Part shown: positions 49,694 to 60,043 of the stretch, piece after piece
How the letters are laid out: each line of letters begins with the position of its first letter
How positions within the stretch are numbered: the first letter of the stretch is position 1
Assembly (NCBI GenBank): GCA_045639525.1
Contig: JAZUDI010000010.1
Coordinates: forward strand, 13,981 to 77,980
Source: UBA1181 sp045639525
GTDB taxonomy: Bacteria > Bacteroidota > Bacteroidia > Bacteroidales > Paludibacteraceae
Reading direction: 5' to 3'
Length of the DNA: 64,000 bases
Program-made: the position numbers and the translations under genes
Notes under the pieces: model-generated
Databases searched by the model: none
The model's input: the letters and a program-made list of their open reading frames with translations, nothing else
Told to the model about the DNA's origin: nothing

Positions 49694-50224
49694 TCATTTA
49701 GGTGTGTACTGCGAATAGTCGCTCTCCTTTGGCGCATAATCCATCGGATTCTCGGAACCCGGTGTCTTGGTAACCTTCACCACCTCCACCGTCTCGGCAG
49801 GATCCTTTTCCACCACCGCAACGCTCGTGGTGCTCTTTCCATCCATGTTGGGATCAGTAGCTTGCGTTGGACGGCTCTTCTCCGCATAGGTATTGATCAG
49901 ACTCACCAACTTGTCGGCATTGCAAGAGCGGGCAGCGCCTTGGATCGTCACCAAATCGAACAGATACCACAAACCAAAACCTCCGAATGTGAACAACTTT
50001 AAGAGCGCCAACAAGGGCTCCCCTAAATAGAATCTATCCACACCGCATACTCCGAAGACGGATAGCACCTGCGCTATGCCAGGACGCTTAAAACCGCATC
50101 CCAAAAGGTGCAAGGCCATCTCGTCAGGGACCATAGCAAGTCCCTGCGAGATTTTCTTGATATCACGTTCTTCAAAACACCCTGCATTATGCAGGAGAAA
50201 ATTTTCGATGCTTTCCCTTTTCAT
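49694..50224 (-). CDS. TM2 domain-containing membrane protein
   Basis: 176 residues. A cytoplasmic N-terminal helical part (ENFLLHNAGCFEERDIKKISQGLAMVPDEMALHLL) is followed by the TM2 domain, two short membrane helices around FGVCGVDRFYLGEPLLALLKLFTFGGFGLWYLFDLVTI, with the DRFYLG turn. A soluble, polar tail ends SDYSQYTPK. TM2 proteins have no single known function. It is 14 bp downstream of the alpha-2-macroglobulin gene and probably cotranscribed with it. Confidence 0.88.
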   Translation of the reverse strand: MKRESIENFLLHNAGCFEERDIKKISQGLAMVPDEMALHLLGCGFKRPGIAQVLSVFGVCGVDRFYLGEPLLALLKLFTFGGFGLWYLFDLVTIQGAARSCNADKLVSLINTYAEKSRPTQATDPNMDGKSTTSVAVVEKDPAETVEVVKVTKTPGSENPMDYAPKESDYSQYTPK

Positions 50225-50238
50225 AAATCACTTAATAA

Positions 50239-53200
50239 TTACTTCTTCACAGTTGCCCAGAATCCAGTATTCTTCGCCACGATTTCGCTGTCGTACATCG
50301 ACTCGCAGATGACAGAAGGGGCATAATATTTACCAATGAACGAAGCGTGCAATTTCACCTTGAAAGACTTCTTTTCGCCAGGAGAGAGTGAGAAGTAGGT
50401 CATCACACGGTCGTCACGAAGATCACGATAAGAATAATTTTGTGACTCCTCCTCCATGTTCGACATACGATCGTTTTGGATCTCCCATCCAGATGGGAAG
50501 ACCTGCGTCAAAGCCACCTCCTGATAAGTTTCGACACTCGACGTGTTACGGACAGTCACCTCCGCCATAAAATCCTCTCCTTGGGTAATAGCGGTTGGAT
50601 CGAACGATTCCCCACCAAGCGTACTATATTTCACACTCATATCTAATCCATTGGACATCGCACCCACCATATTCTCCTCTGGGATGCCGGAAATCGCCAT
50701 CGTCACATAGAGCGTGTTTTGTCCATTGTTCTTCAATACAGCCTTTTGTGACTTGGCTGCACCTACTTCCAAACTTCTCTTGATAATACCGCAATCGCCG
50801 GAGAAGGTAACCTTGGCGCCATCTTTCTCGCATACCGCATTCACCTTTCTGTCTGGTTGTCCCTTGGCGAAATTTGCGAACGCCACCAAGACATTGGCCA
50901 ACTCTTGCGTACTACACTGCTCACTCTTGCTCAAATCCTCCGAAATACGCTTCAACAAATGGTAAGCCTCCTTTCGGTCGGCGTCCGTTGTGATCATCGC
51001 ATTCAAAATCAAGGCTTTGTCGCGCAATGCGGAGCCGAAATTATGGGAAGAGGAGTTTCCTGCTTCAGAAGACAAAGAAGCGCACATATTCTTTGCCACA
51101 TCCTTCTTACCACACAACGCATAAGCAGATGCCAATTGCCAAGTGGTGGCATTATCCAAACTCATCTCCTTCAAACGGTTCATCGCACCAAGATCCGGCT
51201 TGCCAGCCAACGCCAATGTGTACAAACGATACGCTTGCTCCAGCTTCTCGTAATCACGGTTTTTCCTGTAACTCCAAGAGGATGCCGTACGTTTTTGGTA
51301 AGCGCAGAATTGAGAGATCACCGAATTCGGTACATCATAACCATGATTCTTGGCCTCTATCAAGAAGTGGCCCACATAATTGGTCACCCACGGATAATCA
51401 TAAGAACCGCCCATCCAATAAGAGAAGGATCCGCTACTCATCTGCATCTGGCTCAACTTAAAGATAGCTGCCTTCACATTCTTGGTACACTCCGTCTTCT
51501 CCGACTCCGACACCTCGGTAATCTCAGGCAATAGAAGCTGAGGGAAGGCCTTGGAAGTGGTCTGCTCCGCACATCCGTGTGGATAACCCACCAAATACTC
51601 CATGCTTTGTGCCAAATTGAGCGGTGGCAACGCACTCATCTCCACCAAGACTTGATTGGTGCCTTCCGAACCGAACAACTCAATCGGACAAGTAACCGAT
51701 CCGCCTGCCGGCACCTCGTAGAAGGCATGCTGAGTGATTCGCTCGTTCGGATTTCTCACATCCAAATTAATCTCACTCTTCACCGTTGTGGTACCATCCG
51801 TTGCGGACACCGTGATCTTCTCCTTGCCCAATTTATGTCCCGCCTTCATACGGAAGGTCATGATCTTATCATCATTGCCGGTCATTTGTTGGGAGAGGGT
51901 GCGTTCACCCAATACAGTGATCTTATTACCCGCCTCAACGGATAGCTTCACATTTTTGCTCACACCATCCATCGTAAAGACATTGACAGGCAAATTGAAC
52001 TCCTCTTTTGGACCGATCACACGAGGTGCGGTCGGAAGAATCATTAACGATTTGGTCACCTTCACCTCCTTCTCGGCATTACCGTAAGCCATCTTGTTAC
52101 CAGCAACCACCATCACGCGTACCGAACCGAAGTAGGCAGGCAATTTCACATTGTGCGTCTTCTTCTCACCCGCCTTCAACTGGATCGGACCGAAGAACTT
52201 CACCACCGGCTCAAAACGACGGTTCAAGCCATCCCTGTTCAAGGTCATGTCACCACCGATTGAGAAGAGTTGCTCGATCTTTCCGCCATAGGCGCCGATC
52301 ACCATATTGTACATATCCCAGCTATTGACACCAAGCGCCTCACGCTTGAAGAAATCGCTATGGGCATTCGGCGTTTTGAAATTGGTCAAATCAAGCAGAC
52401 CATTGTCTACGATAGCCAATGTATAGCACATATCCTTGCCGTTGGCCTCCGAAACGGTCACATCAAACGATTTCTCCGACTCTACCTTGTCGTCCATCTT
52501 TATCACTGGATGCAGAACGCTCTCCACGCTCTCTACCATAAAGTTTTTGACGCCATACATACGGATAGGCAAATCGTTAGACGTACGCTCATAAGGTTGC
52601 AACAGGTTCACATATAGATAGGCGTTTGGCATCATCTCACGCGTCACCTCCATTTCAAATGTCGTCGTGTTGGGTTGGGCATCGATCCACTTGGAGACGA
52701 GCACTTTGGTACGATTCTCCACCGTCACCAAAATACGGCCTTCGGAAGGGGTTGGCAATGTCACCTTCACCTTCTCGCCTACCTGATACTTCTCCTTATC
52801 CAAGTTGAAGGCCAACATCGTAGCGGACTCGCCACCATTTTCCATATTGCGGTCGCTCCAACAATCCCAATCAAAGAAGACAACGCCACCGACCTTATGG
52901 CCGCCTTGGCCGTCGCTGACCACCAACATATACCTGCCCCAATCATCTTTAGGAACACGCAGAGTGACACTGGCACGACCATTCACCGCGCGGATATTCT
53001 TCTTCTCGAAATAAGGCTTCTGATAGGTGTTCTCCGTATAGTACGCGAAACTATTGTCGTTAGAGGCATCCCACCACCAACGCCACTGCATTTTATACAA
53101 CTTGAAGGTGATGCCATCGCCCGTGACAGGATTTCCCTTCGGATCCAACAACAGCAAGTCAAAAGTCTGATCACGGTTGGTGACAATGTAACGTCCATCC

Positions 53201-55818
53201 TTTTTGTTAGGGCACTTCACGCCGACATAGCGCGAATAAGGGGAGAATGGAAGTGTCTCATAGTTGACGCTGAAGTCTCCAGTTCCCTCAAATACCTTTG
53301 TGGTAAAGACCGCTTGCAACATACCCGGAGCATCAGAGACCGTCGGCATTTGGACCGATTCGCTGGCATCTCCGTTGTCGTCGGTAGAGGACTCCATCAC
53401 CGTATTCTCCTCTCCCACAAAATTGGATGCGTCTGGCGACTCGAAAATGTAATCCGGATAAGATGAGAAGGCGTTCGGATCACGCTTACATCTTAATGTC
53501 ACCTCCACCTCTTTGCCCGCGGACTTTCCGCCATGCAACCACTCCGAGTGAACATTCAACTGCTCTCTCGTACCACTTACCAACACTTTGCTGGAGGCAT
53601 TCAACCTCACTTTCAAACGGTTTGGTTTAATGGTCTCAATCTTCAACTGTTTGTGGAAATTCGATCCACCCACATTGAAACTGATGGACCAATTACCGGT
53701 CTGGTCATCCTCCTTGGTTGGAATCCTGAAGCTGTAAATACAACAGTTCGGATCATACTTCTGTACGCTACGCATGTAATTTTGTCCACGCGGCGTTCTT
53801 AAGTTCATCGTTATCGGGTGATCTTTCGGAAGCGTCTCATCCGCATCCTGAAGCATCAAGGAGATGTTCAATGTATCTCCCGGACGCCATACGCCACGCT
53901 CGCCATAGATATATCCCTTGATTCCCTTTGAACAGTCCGATCCGCTCACATCGAAAGACGAGAGGGAGAGCGCATTGTTGTCGCGAACTCGGAGATAACC
54001 CATTTGACCATCCTTTTCCACAACCACGAAAGAGGGGGTGCGGGAAAGACGCATCGACACGAAACCATCCCCGTCAGTCTCCTCGCTGGCGATCTCCTGC
54101 ATCTGATAATCGTAGAATGTGACATGGGCTCCCTTCTCTGGCGCCGTGGTAAGGAGATCAGTCACGATAACATCATAGAAGTTGCTCTTTCCACCCTTCG
54201 CGATGATACCGAAATTGGAGACGAAGACATTGGTCGCGACACCTCCTCCATTACACAAATAATAGGTGATTTTAGCAGGGTCTTCACGATCACTCCAATT
54301 ATAGGAATAATCCCCATTATCGGATGAACTATAATCGTCGTCATAGTACTCGTCATAATAATATTCATAACCATCCTGTCCATTATCCTCCAACTCGCTT
54401 ACAGGACTATAGCTGTGATCACTGTCGTCGATCGAATCGGTGATCTCGCACGGATAGGTGGAGTAGGCTCTTTTGAATGAGAAATAGACACGGTACATGG
54501 CACCCGGATCCTCTTTGGACAACTCGGAAAGATCCAAAGAGAAGGTTCTCCAAGCATAATAATCCATTGGACTATCCCCTGGCAAATCGATCTTTTTATG
54601 AAGGATCAAACGACCGGTACGCTTCATGCTCGCCCTGTTGAATACATCCAAGTTACTCGTCTGCAGGTATTGAAGCATATTGTTGTCGAACACCTTGACG
54701 ACATCCACATCGACCGCCTTCAAATTGACCGCCTCGAACGGAAGCGTCGCCTTTTCATTTTGAGGCAAGATCGCACCCGTGTTCACCAAACGGACACGAG
54801 GCTTCTCACTTACAAAGGTGAATTGGATAGTCGTATCACGCTTCAAGGCATCACCGTTCACACCCTTCAAGCCCGCATAGACTTTCAGCGTGGATTTGGA
54901 ATAGCTCACCTTCTCCGGATACACCTTCAACACATTTCCCTCTCGCGTGAACTGGGAACTCTCGTCGTTGATCTTCACATAAGTACGCCAAGTCTGATCT
55001 GGTTTAAGCGGTTGGCTGAAATAGAGTTTCAAATAGGGGTTTTCTCCGCCCACTACATTCAAATCCGTCATCTTAAAACCTGAAACATAAGGAATAAGCA
55101 GCGTCGCCTTTTCTTCGCTGTCACAGTCGATGCGGGTGCCATTCCACAAGATCTCCACCTTTTGGTCCTCTCTCACGCCACGTTCGAATCCCGTAACAGT
55201 AAAAGTGAAGCTATTATGGTTGTAACGGCTAGCCTCCTCGTCGCTACCCTCTCTCCACGCCATATCCAATTGTTTGCGCTTAGGCGATACGACAGCGGCG
55301 GAGAAACATTCCTTTAAGTTCTCCAACTCCTCCCGATCCGCCAAAGAAACCGTTCCCTTCACCTGATAGTCTCCCTCGTCCGTCAGTTGAGGCGTATCCA
55401 CCATCACATAAATCTTCTGCTTCACGACTGTAACCGGGAAGATGAATTGCTTCAGATCTTTGTTGGATCCCAAATCGGCCACTTTACCCAATTCGAAGGT
55501 GACCTTATACTCCTTTCCTCGTTCCAACAACTCCTTAGGATGAAATTCCAACGTGTAACTATCCACCCATACGGTCGTTCCCTCCACAGACGGAGACAAC
55601 GAGAAGATCTTCTCACTCACCTCCTCTCCTGGATTGGCATCGGCACAAGGTTGGTTTAGAACAACCCGAATAGAGGCATAGCGGGAGATGGTCCCCTGCG
55701 TATAAGCGGAAATATAATCGTAATACAATGTCTCATCCGAAGGCGTATCCTTCTTTCCACATCCTATCATCAAAAGAGATAGGCACATAACACACAATAA
55801 CTTTAAATAACTTCTCAT
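50239..55818 (-). CDS. Alpha-2-macroglobulin family lipoprotein with thioester
   Basis: 1859 residues. The signal MRSYLKLLCVMCLSLLMIGCGKK has a lipobox, so it is lipid-anchored. Macroglobulin domains occupy the first ~1000 residues, including an MG2-like YIYGERGVWRPGDTLNISLML. An alpha-2-macroglobulin core (VKFFGPIQLKAGEKKTHNVKLPAYFGSVRVMVVA) and the thioester motif GCAEQ (Cys1416, Gln1419) in YPHGCAEQTTSKAFPQLLL follow. Bacterial homologues trap proteases in the periplasm; the intact thioester suggests covalent trapping. An acidic, tyrosine-rich insert (EYYYDEYYDDDYSSSDNGDYSYNW) near 485-510 is unusual. pbpC, the usual neighbour in Proteobacteria, is absent. Confidence 0.93.
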   Translation of the reverse strand: MRSYLKLLCVMCLSLLMIGCGKKDTPSDETLYYDYISAYTQGTISRYASIRVVLNQPCADANPGEEVSEKIFSLSPSVEGTTVWVDSYTLEFHPKELLERGKEYKVTFELGKVADLGSNKDLKQFIFPVTVVKQKIYVMVDTPQLTDEGDYQVKGTVSLADREELENLKECFSAAVVSPKRKQLDMAWREGSDEEASRYNHNSFTFTVTGFERGVREDQKVEILWNGTRIDCDSEEKATLLIPYVSGFKMTDLNVVGGENPYLKLYFSQPLKPDQTWRTYVKINDESSQFTREGNVLKVYPEKVSYSKSTLKVYAGLKGVNGDALKRDTTIQFTFVSEKPRVRLVNTGAILPQNEKATLPFEAVNLKAVDVDVVKVFDNNMLQYLQTSNLDVFNRASMKRTGRLILHKKIDLPGDSPMDYYAWRTFSLDLSELSKEDPGAMYRVYFSFKRAYSTYPCEITDSIDDSDHSYSPVSELEDNGQDGYEYYYDEYYDDDYSSSDNGDYSYNWSDREDPAKITYYLCNGGGVATNVFVSNFGIIAKGGKSNFYDVIVTDLLTTAPEKGAHVTFYDYQMQEIASEETDGDGFVSMRLSRTPSFVVVEKDGQMGYLRVRDNNALSLSSFDVSGSDCSKGIKGYIYGERGVWRPGDTLNISLMLQDADETLPKDHPITMNLRTPRGQNYMRSVQKYDPNCCIYSFRIPTKEDDQTGNWSISFNVGGSNFHKQLKIETIKPNRLKVRLNASSKVLVSGTREQLNVHSEWLHGGKSAGKEVEVTLRCKRDPNAFSSYPDYIFESPDASNFVGEENTVMESSTDDNGDASESVQMPTVSDAPGMLQAVFTTKVFEGTGDFSVNYETLPFSPYSRYVGVKCPNKKDGRYIVTNRDQTFDLLLLDPKGNPVTGDGITFKLYKMQWRWWWDASNDNSFAYYTENTYQKPYFEKKNIRAVNGRASVTLRVPKDDWGRYMLVVSDGQGGHKVGGVVFFDWDCWSDRNMENGGESATMLAFNLDKEKYQVGEKVKVTLPTPSEGRILVTVENRTKVLVSKWIDAQPNTTTFEMEVTREMMPNAYLYVNLLQPYERTSNDLPIRMYGVKNFMVESVESVLHPVIKMDDKVESEKSFDVTVSEANGKDMCYTLAIVDNGLLDLTNFKTPNAHSDFFKREALGVNSWDMYNMVIGAYGGKIEQLFSIGGDMTLNRDGLNRRFEPVVKFFGPIQLKAGEKKTHNVKLPAYFGSVRVMVVAGNKMAYGNAEKEVKVTKSLMILPTAPRVIGPKEEFNLPVNVFTMDGVSKNVKLSVEAGNKITVLGERTLSQQMTGNDDKIMTFRMKAGHKLGKEKITVSATDGTTTVKSEINLDVRNPNERITQHAFYEVPAGGSVTCPIELFGSEGTNQVLVEMSALPPLNLAQSMEYLVGYPHGCAEQTTSKAFPQLLLPEITEVSESEKTECTKNVKAAIFKLSQMQMSSGSFSYWMGGSYDYPWVTNYVGHFLIEAKNHGYDVPNSVISQFCAYQKRTASSWSYRKNRDYEKLEQAYRLYTLALAGKPDLGAMNRLKEMSLDNATTWQLASAYALCGKKDVAKNMCASLSSEAGNSSSHNFGSALRDKALILNAMITTDADRKEAYHLLKRISEDLSKSEQCSTQELANVLVAFANFAKGQPDRKVNAVCEKDGAKVTFSGDCGIIKRSLEVGAAKSQKAVLKNNGQNTLYVTMAISGIPEENMVGAMSNGLDMSVKYSTLGGESFDPTAITQGEDFMAEVTVRNTSSVETYQEVALTQVFPSGWEIQNDRMSNMEEESQNYSYRDLRDDRVMTYFSLSPGEKKSFKVKLHASFIGKYYAPSVICESMYDSEIVAKNTGFWATVKK

Positions 55819-55843
55819 ATTATTTTTTTTTCAAAATTTCTTA

Positions 55844-56512
55844 TCAATGCGCTTCATTATAGTCCTCACGTCGGCACACCGCCACAATGCTGAACTTTCC
55901 CTGAATAGGCAAGTAAACCAGACAGTTTCCCTTGAAGTATTTCGAAAACCGCTTTTTTCGATCCTGCTCCAAATAGCGTTCCGTGTCGCAATAAATATAG
56001 AGGCTATCCGATTTGCCAAACTCACAGTGGAGGAAAATCATCTCAAACTGGCGGGATAAGGAATCAGTCGTCCATCCATCGGCCGCAAGCGCATCTTTGT
56101 CGTAAAAGTCGGAGATATCCACAACGGGGAACTCCAATTTACGATTGCCCAATGTCTGAAACCGCCACCAACCGTCGCACATTGTTCCACAAACCCACGA
56201 GCTGAATCCACAGACCTGCGTCGTGTCGTCGATCTGCCACCTCTTGACAGAGGCATATCCTTGGTCAGACAATTGGACCAACGCATAATTGTTCTCTTCA
56301 TAAGACAACAACCTTGTCGTATCACCATACAGATTGATGACGGCAACCTGTTTGAAATGCAAACTTCCCATCGACAAAAGCTGCGCCAACTGATCCTGCT
56401 TTAGCTGCGTCGAAGAGGGCATCATACGGGACATATACTGCTCCATTGTCTGCGCCCATGCGAGGCAACACGAAAAAAACAGAGTGAAATATATCGTAAT
56501 TATACGCTTCAT
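55844..56512 (-). CDS. DUF3256-like exported protein
   Basis: 222 residues with a signal peptide (MKRIITIYFTLFFSCCLAWAQ). The start of the mature part, MEQYMSRMMPSSTQLKQDQLAQLLSMGS, resembles the MPDSLLPLLTxNNRLDLIDF opening of DUF3256. VVDISDFYDKDALAADGW and KYFKGNCLVYLPIQGKFSIV follow. Function unknown. It lies 25 bp upstream of the alpha-2-macroglobulin gene on the same strand. The family match is from memory and moderate. Confidence 0.65.
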   Translation of the reverse strand: MKRIITIYFTLFFSCCLAWAQTMEQYMSRMMPSSTQLKQDQLAQLLSMGSLHFKQVAVINLYGDTTRLLSYEENNYALVQLSDQGYASVKRWQIDDTTQVCGFSSWVCGTMCDGWWRFQTLGNRKLEFPVVDISDFYDKDALAADGWTTDSLSRQFEMIFLHCEFGKSDSLYIYCDTERYLEQDRKKRFSKYFKGNCLVYLPIQGKFSIVAVCRREDYNEAH

Positions 56513-56587
56513 TCAATTCACGAAATAAAATACAACAGTGCTACAAATATAATCTATTTGTTTGACATTTCATAACATCGGGAAGTT

Positions 56588-57499
56588 TCACCCCATCACC
56601 TTCTCATAGGCCAAATTGATCTTCGCCATCATCGCCTCGCACTCCTTGATGCGGCCCGCATTGTGCGGACGATCTGGGTGGTGCTGCATCGCCAAGGTGT
56701 GGTAGGCCCGCTTGATCTCCTCCTCTGTGGCCCCCTCCTGCAATCCTAACTCCGCATAGTATGGTTTGAGATAGGAGGGTGAATAGTTCACCGACGAACT
56801 GCTACTGCGCTGATACTCATCAAATTCGGTACGCAACGGGGCATACCGCTTCTTGAAGTATTCGATGTAGTTATTATTAAACCGCAAATCCACCATCCAC
56901 TGAATCAGCAGGTTCCACTCGTTGTTGCGGATGCCATCCTCCACAACCGTGAACTTGAATAGAAATTCGATCATCTTCCTCCGATCCTGCAGCTCCTGTT
57001 TTCGCCAATACTTTATAGAGGGCTGTAAATCATTGTATTCCGTATCAAAAACACACGAAAATATTTCCTTACTGTATAGTCCCTCCAGAAACTGTTCCTG
57101 CTCCCTTCTTCCCGCTACATTCAACCGATATAAATGATGTAAAAAAACGGCCAAGTGCTCACCTCCACATCTTTCAAAAGCGTCGAGTTTCCTTACACAC
57201 TCCTCCATCTGTTCTTTTGTCATGCCACACCTTCTTTCATACCGACTCCATAGTCGAAACGGTAGTCCTTCCGCAAGATAAGTAAATAGGAAGACAATGA
57301 TAGCTGGAAAAACCATGATTAAATAGATTGCGGAGTCTTCTAACTCTCCACCGAATAATTTCGCTTGTACCCCTAACACAACGAAAGCTAAAATATATCC
57401 CAAGATGCAGACCGAACATTTTGCGATATCAGCATTCCGCGATGTTTTTCTGTATCCTTTCTTTATCTCTTTCCAATCCATACATATCTTATCCATCAA
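56588..57499 (-). CDS. Membrane J-domain protein
   Basis: 303 residues. Two membrane helices near the N-terminus (CSVCILGYILAFVVLGVQAKLF and AIYLIMVFPAIIVFLFTYL) are followed by a helical TerB/DjlA-like middle (EQMEECVRKLDAFERCGGEH ... LIQWMVDLRFNNNYIEYFKKRY). A complete C-terminal J domain (YYAELGLQEGATEEEIKRAYHTLAMQHHPDRPH) with the HPD triad completes it. This is the layout of DjlA-type co-chaperones that recruit DnaK to the membrane. It is 13 bp downstream of the FemAB-like gene and probably shares its transcript. Confidence 0.88.
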   Translation of the reverse strand: MMDKICMDWKEIKKGYRKTSRNADIAKCSVCILGYILAFVVLGVQAKLFGGELEDSAIYLIMVFPAIIVFLFTYLAEGLPFRLWSRYERRCGMTKEQMEECVRKLDAFERCGGEHLAVFLHHLYRLNVAGRREQEQFLEGLYSKEIFSCVFDTEYNDLQPSIKYWRKQELQDRRKMIEFLFKFTVVEDGIRNNEWNLLIQWMVDLRFNNNYIEYFKKRYAPLRTEFDEYQRSSSSSVNYSPSYLKPYYAELGLQEGATEEEIKRAYHTLAMQHHPDRPHNAGRIKECEAMMAKINLAYEKVMG

Positions 57500-57512
57500 T
57501 CGCTCCCCTTTC

Positions 57513-58475
57513 TTATCGTCTCCCCCGACATCTTAAATAACAACGCAGGAGAAACGAATTCACCCTCTCCACTTTAGGGTAAACCACCCTCTCCGTCGCA
57601 AACTGCTTATAGGAGTGGGCAATCTGCGGATCCATACTTCCCTCGAAATCAAACGATTGTGTTTTGTCTTGCAGGAATTGCAATGTCTTCCACACCATCA
57701 ACGTGGAGGCACCAGAGGCCTTGTAGTCTGGATGAATGGCCGGAATCAGGTAGTAACCATACTGGCCATTCCAAACGAAGAAGAGGGCACTGTGCAAATT
57801 TCCCGCGGAATCATGAATGGAGAGGATTTTCCCCTGCCCACGCGCAATGGCTTGGCGTATAAGGTTCTCCTCCACCTGGCGGCTGTTGATGTTGGCCCGA
57901 CCACGTAGCCGCAACGTCTCGCTATGGAAGTCATAGAATTGAGTTGGATCCATATCCCACCTTTCCGTTAGCCCCGCCCGCTCCGCTTTGCGGATATGGC
58001 GCTGCTTGGACGAGGAGAAACGACGAAAGAGCGTATCCAAATCCGTGATGGTTGGAATCACATAGGTGACTCGTTCGGAAACACTGTAGCCAGCCTCTTC
58101 CCAAAGGGATGCATGGCGAAACGAAGGATCGAAATATTGGAAGAACCAATCAAGGCGCATTGCCTCAACTTGAGCCAACATGCGCTGGCAAACGGAACGT
58201 TCAAAAGACTCCTTCTCGCTCTCCGCAAGTTCTTTCGGATAGATGAAGTGGACACCGTTGTTCTGGGAAAAGATCGGTTGAAGAATCAGTTTGAAAAGGA
58301 ATTTGCGCACCATTAGGTAGGGCATAGCACCCACAACGGCATCCCCCTCCTCCACCAATAAAACATCCCACTCCTTGCCCACGCAGATGGCTTCCATCCA
58401 CCAATATTGCGCGAATAGAGGAATCTCCGGATGATTGTCACAGAGGATTCTATATCTCTCTTTGTTACTACTCAC
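57513..58475 (-). CDS. FemAB/GNAT-like acyltransferase
   Basis: 320 residues. It resembles the Acetyltransf_6/FemAB group: LVEEGDAVVGAMPYLMVRKF in the first lobe, RFSSSKQRHIRKAERAGL (the characteristic R-nnR-K-A motif) in the middle and HSALFFVWNGQYGYYLIPAIHPDYKASGASTLMVWKTLQFLQDKTQSFDFEGSM in the second lobe. Relatives transfer amino acids or acyl groups to envelope precursors. The substrate is not known. Its ATG abuts the cstA stop (shared base 58475), so it is translationally coupled to cstA. Confidence 0.85.
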   Translation of the reverse strand: MSSNKERYRILCDNHPEIPLFAQYWWMEAICVGKEWDVLLVEEGDAVVGAMPYLMVRKFLFKLILQPIFSQNNGVHFIYPKELAESEKESFERSVCQRMLAQVEAMRLDWFFQYFDPSFRHASLWEEAGYSVSERVTYVIPTITDLDTLFRRFSSSKQRHIRKAERAGLTERWDMDPTQFYDFHSETLRLRGRANINSRQVEENLIRQAIARGQGKILSIHDSAGNLHSALFFVWNGQYGYYLIPAIHPDYKASGASTLMVWKTLQFLQDKTQSFDFEGSMDPQIAHSYKQFATERVVYPKVERVNSFLLRCYLRCRGRR

Positions 58476-59929
58476 TACTGATTCTTTGCCGTTTTACGCC
58501 AGTTGGTGTACCAACGAAGAAAGCATCCACAAGCCACCAACGCCGCAATAATACCACACGAATAGGAGAGCATCGGATTCAAATTCAAGCAATCCTTAGA
58601 GATCATCAAGAAGGTGACACTCACGCATGTCATAAAAGCGGCAGGGAAGAAGGTGATCCAGAAGAAACGTTTGTTCATCGCCAAATAGACGGTAATCGCC
58701 CATAAAGTGAAGACGGACAAGGTCTGGTTGCTCCATCCGAAATAGTTCCAAATCACATTGAAACCTTGCGGATTGGAGATGTTGAAGCAAAGCAATCCCA
58801 TGGTGACAAGGAACATCGGAATACAGATGTAGAGGCGCTTACGGATACTTTTCTGCTCTAAGTGGATGAACTCAGCCACAATCAATCGAGCGGAACGCAA
58901 AGCGGTATCGCCACTGGTAATCGGCGCTGCCACCACACCCAAAATCGCCAAAACACCACCAATCACGCCCAACCATCCTTCGCTGACTGCCGTCACCACT
59001 TGAGGCGCCTGCAAAGTAGTATCCTTGCCCAACTCTTCGGCACCGCCACCATAGAAGAAATACATGGAGATGGTGGCCCAGATAAGGGCAACCACACCCT
59101 CGGTGACCATACTACCGAAGAAAATCGGACGACCATACTTCTCATTGGTCATACATCTCGCCATCAAAGGACTTTGCGTCGCGTGGAAACCGCTGATAGC
59201 GCCACAAGCAATGGTGATGAAGAGGGCTGGGAAGATATCCTTTCCGTTAAATGACGCGGTATCCACGCCCACCTCATACAATTCTGGCAATGTAGGCCAT
59301 TTGATAATCAAATTGATACCCAAAGCGATGGCCATAAAGAGAATGGCGAAGGCAAAGATAGGATAGATCTTGCCGATGATCTTATCGATTGGCAATAACG
59401 TCGCGATAAGGTAGTATACAAAGATGACCGCACACCACACATATACGGAATGGCCTATGATATCCTGTGTCATGCCACCCAAAATCATGGCAGGGCTATA
59501 TACAAAGACCGCACCCACCATCAACATCAAAAAGACGGTGAAACAGAGCATCACCTTCTTGGTGGTCTGTCCCAGATATTTACCGATCAATTCAGGGAGG
59601 CCAGCACCCTGGTTGCGGATAGAGAGCATTCCACTGAGGTAATCATGCACCGCACCTGCGAAGATGCAGCCGAAGATGATCCACAGATAAGCGGACGGGC
59701 CAAACTTAGCGCCCATGATAGCTCCGAATATCGGTCCGGTTCCAGCGATATTCAAGAACTGGATCATAAAAATCTTCCATGTCGGCATAGGCATAAAATC
59801 CACACCATCCTGCATGGAGATGGCTGGTGTCACCCTCTCACTATCTGGATTGAATATGTTTTCCACAATTCTACCATAAACGAAATAGCCAGCCACTAAG
59901 GCCAAGACCGCAATTAAGAATGTTAGCAT
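58475..59929 (-). CDS. cstA: Carbon starvation protein CstA family transporter
   Basis: 484 residues from the ATG at 59929 (MLTFLIAVLALVAGYFVYG); the longer frame to 59959 would lie on the promoter. It is a polytopic inner-membrane protein with the CstA signature QFLNIAGTGPIFGAIMGAKFGPSAYLWIIFGCIFAGAVHDYLSGMLSIRNQGAGLPELIG. CstA/BtsT proteins import pyruvate or peptides. The protein is shorter than E. coli CstA (701), as in many Bacteroidetes. It heads an operon with the FemAB-like and J-domain genes. Confidence 0.92.
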   Translation of the reverse strand: MLTFLIAVLALVAGYFVYGRIVENIFNPDSERVTPAISMQDGVDFMPMPTWKIFMIQFLNIAGTGPIFGAIMGAKFGPSAYLWIIFGCIFAGAVHDYLSGMLSIRNQGAGLPELIGKYLGQTTKKVMLCFTVFLMLMVGAVFVYSPAMILGGMTQDIIGHSVYVWCAVIFVYYLIATLLPIDKIIGKIYPIFAFAILFMAIALGINLIIKWPTLPELYEVGVDTASFNGKDIFPALFITIACGAISGFHATQSPLMARCMTNEKYGRPIFFGSMVTEGVVALIWATISMYFFYGGGAEELGKDTTLQAPQVVTAVSEGWLGVIGGVLAILGVVAAPITSGDTALRSARLIVAEFIHLEQKSIRKRLYICIPMFLVTMGLLCFNISNPQGFNVIWNYFGWSNQTLSVFTLWAITVYLAMNKRFFWITFFPAAFMTCVSVTFLMISKDCLNLNPMLSYSCGIIAALVACGCFLRWYTNWRKTAKNQ

Positions 59930-59954
59930 TTCCTCATCAATTTGTTCTGTAAGG

Positions 59955-59963
59955 CACAAATGT
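59955..59963 (-). promoter_or_regulatory. -7 element of cstA
   Basis: Minus strand TACATTTGT, a TAnnTTTG match, 26 bp upstream of the chosen start at 59929, and the reason that start is preferred. Confidence 0.65.
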
Positions 59964-60043
59964 ACGAATTAATTTGCTTGGTTGTAACAGAATAGATACA
60001 GAGTTACTGACTTTCCATAGTAGTTAGTCTTATTCCGTTTCAG

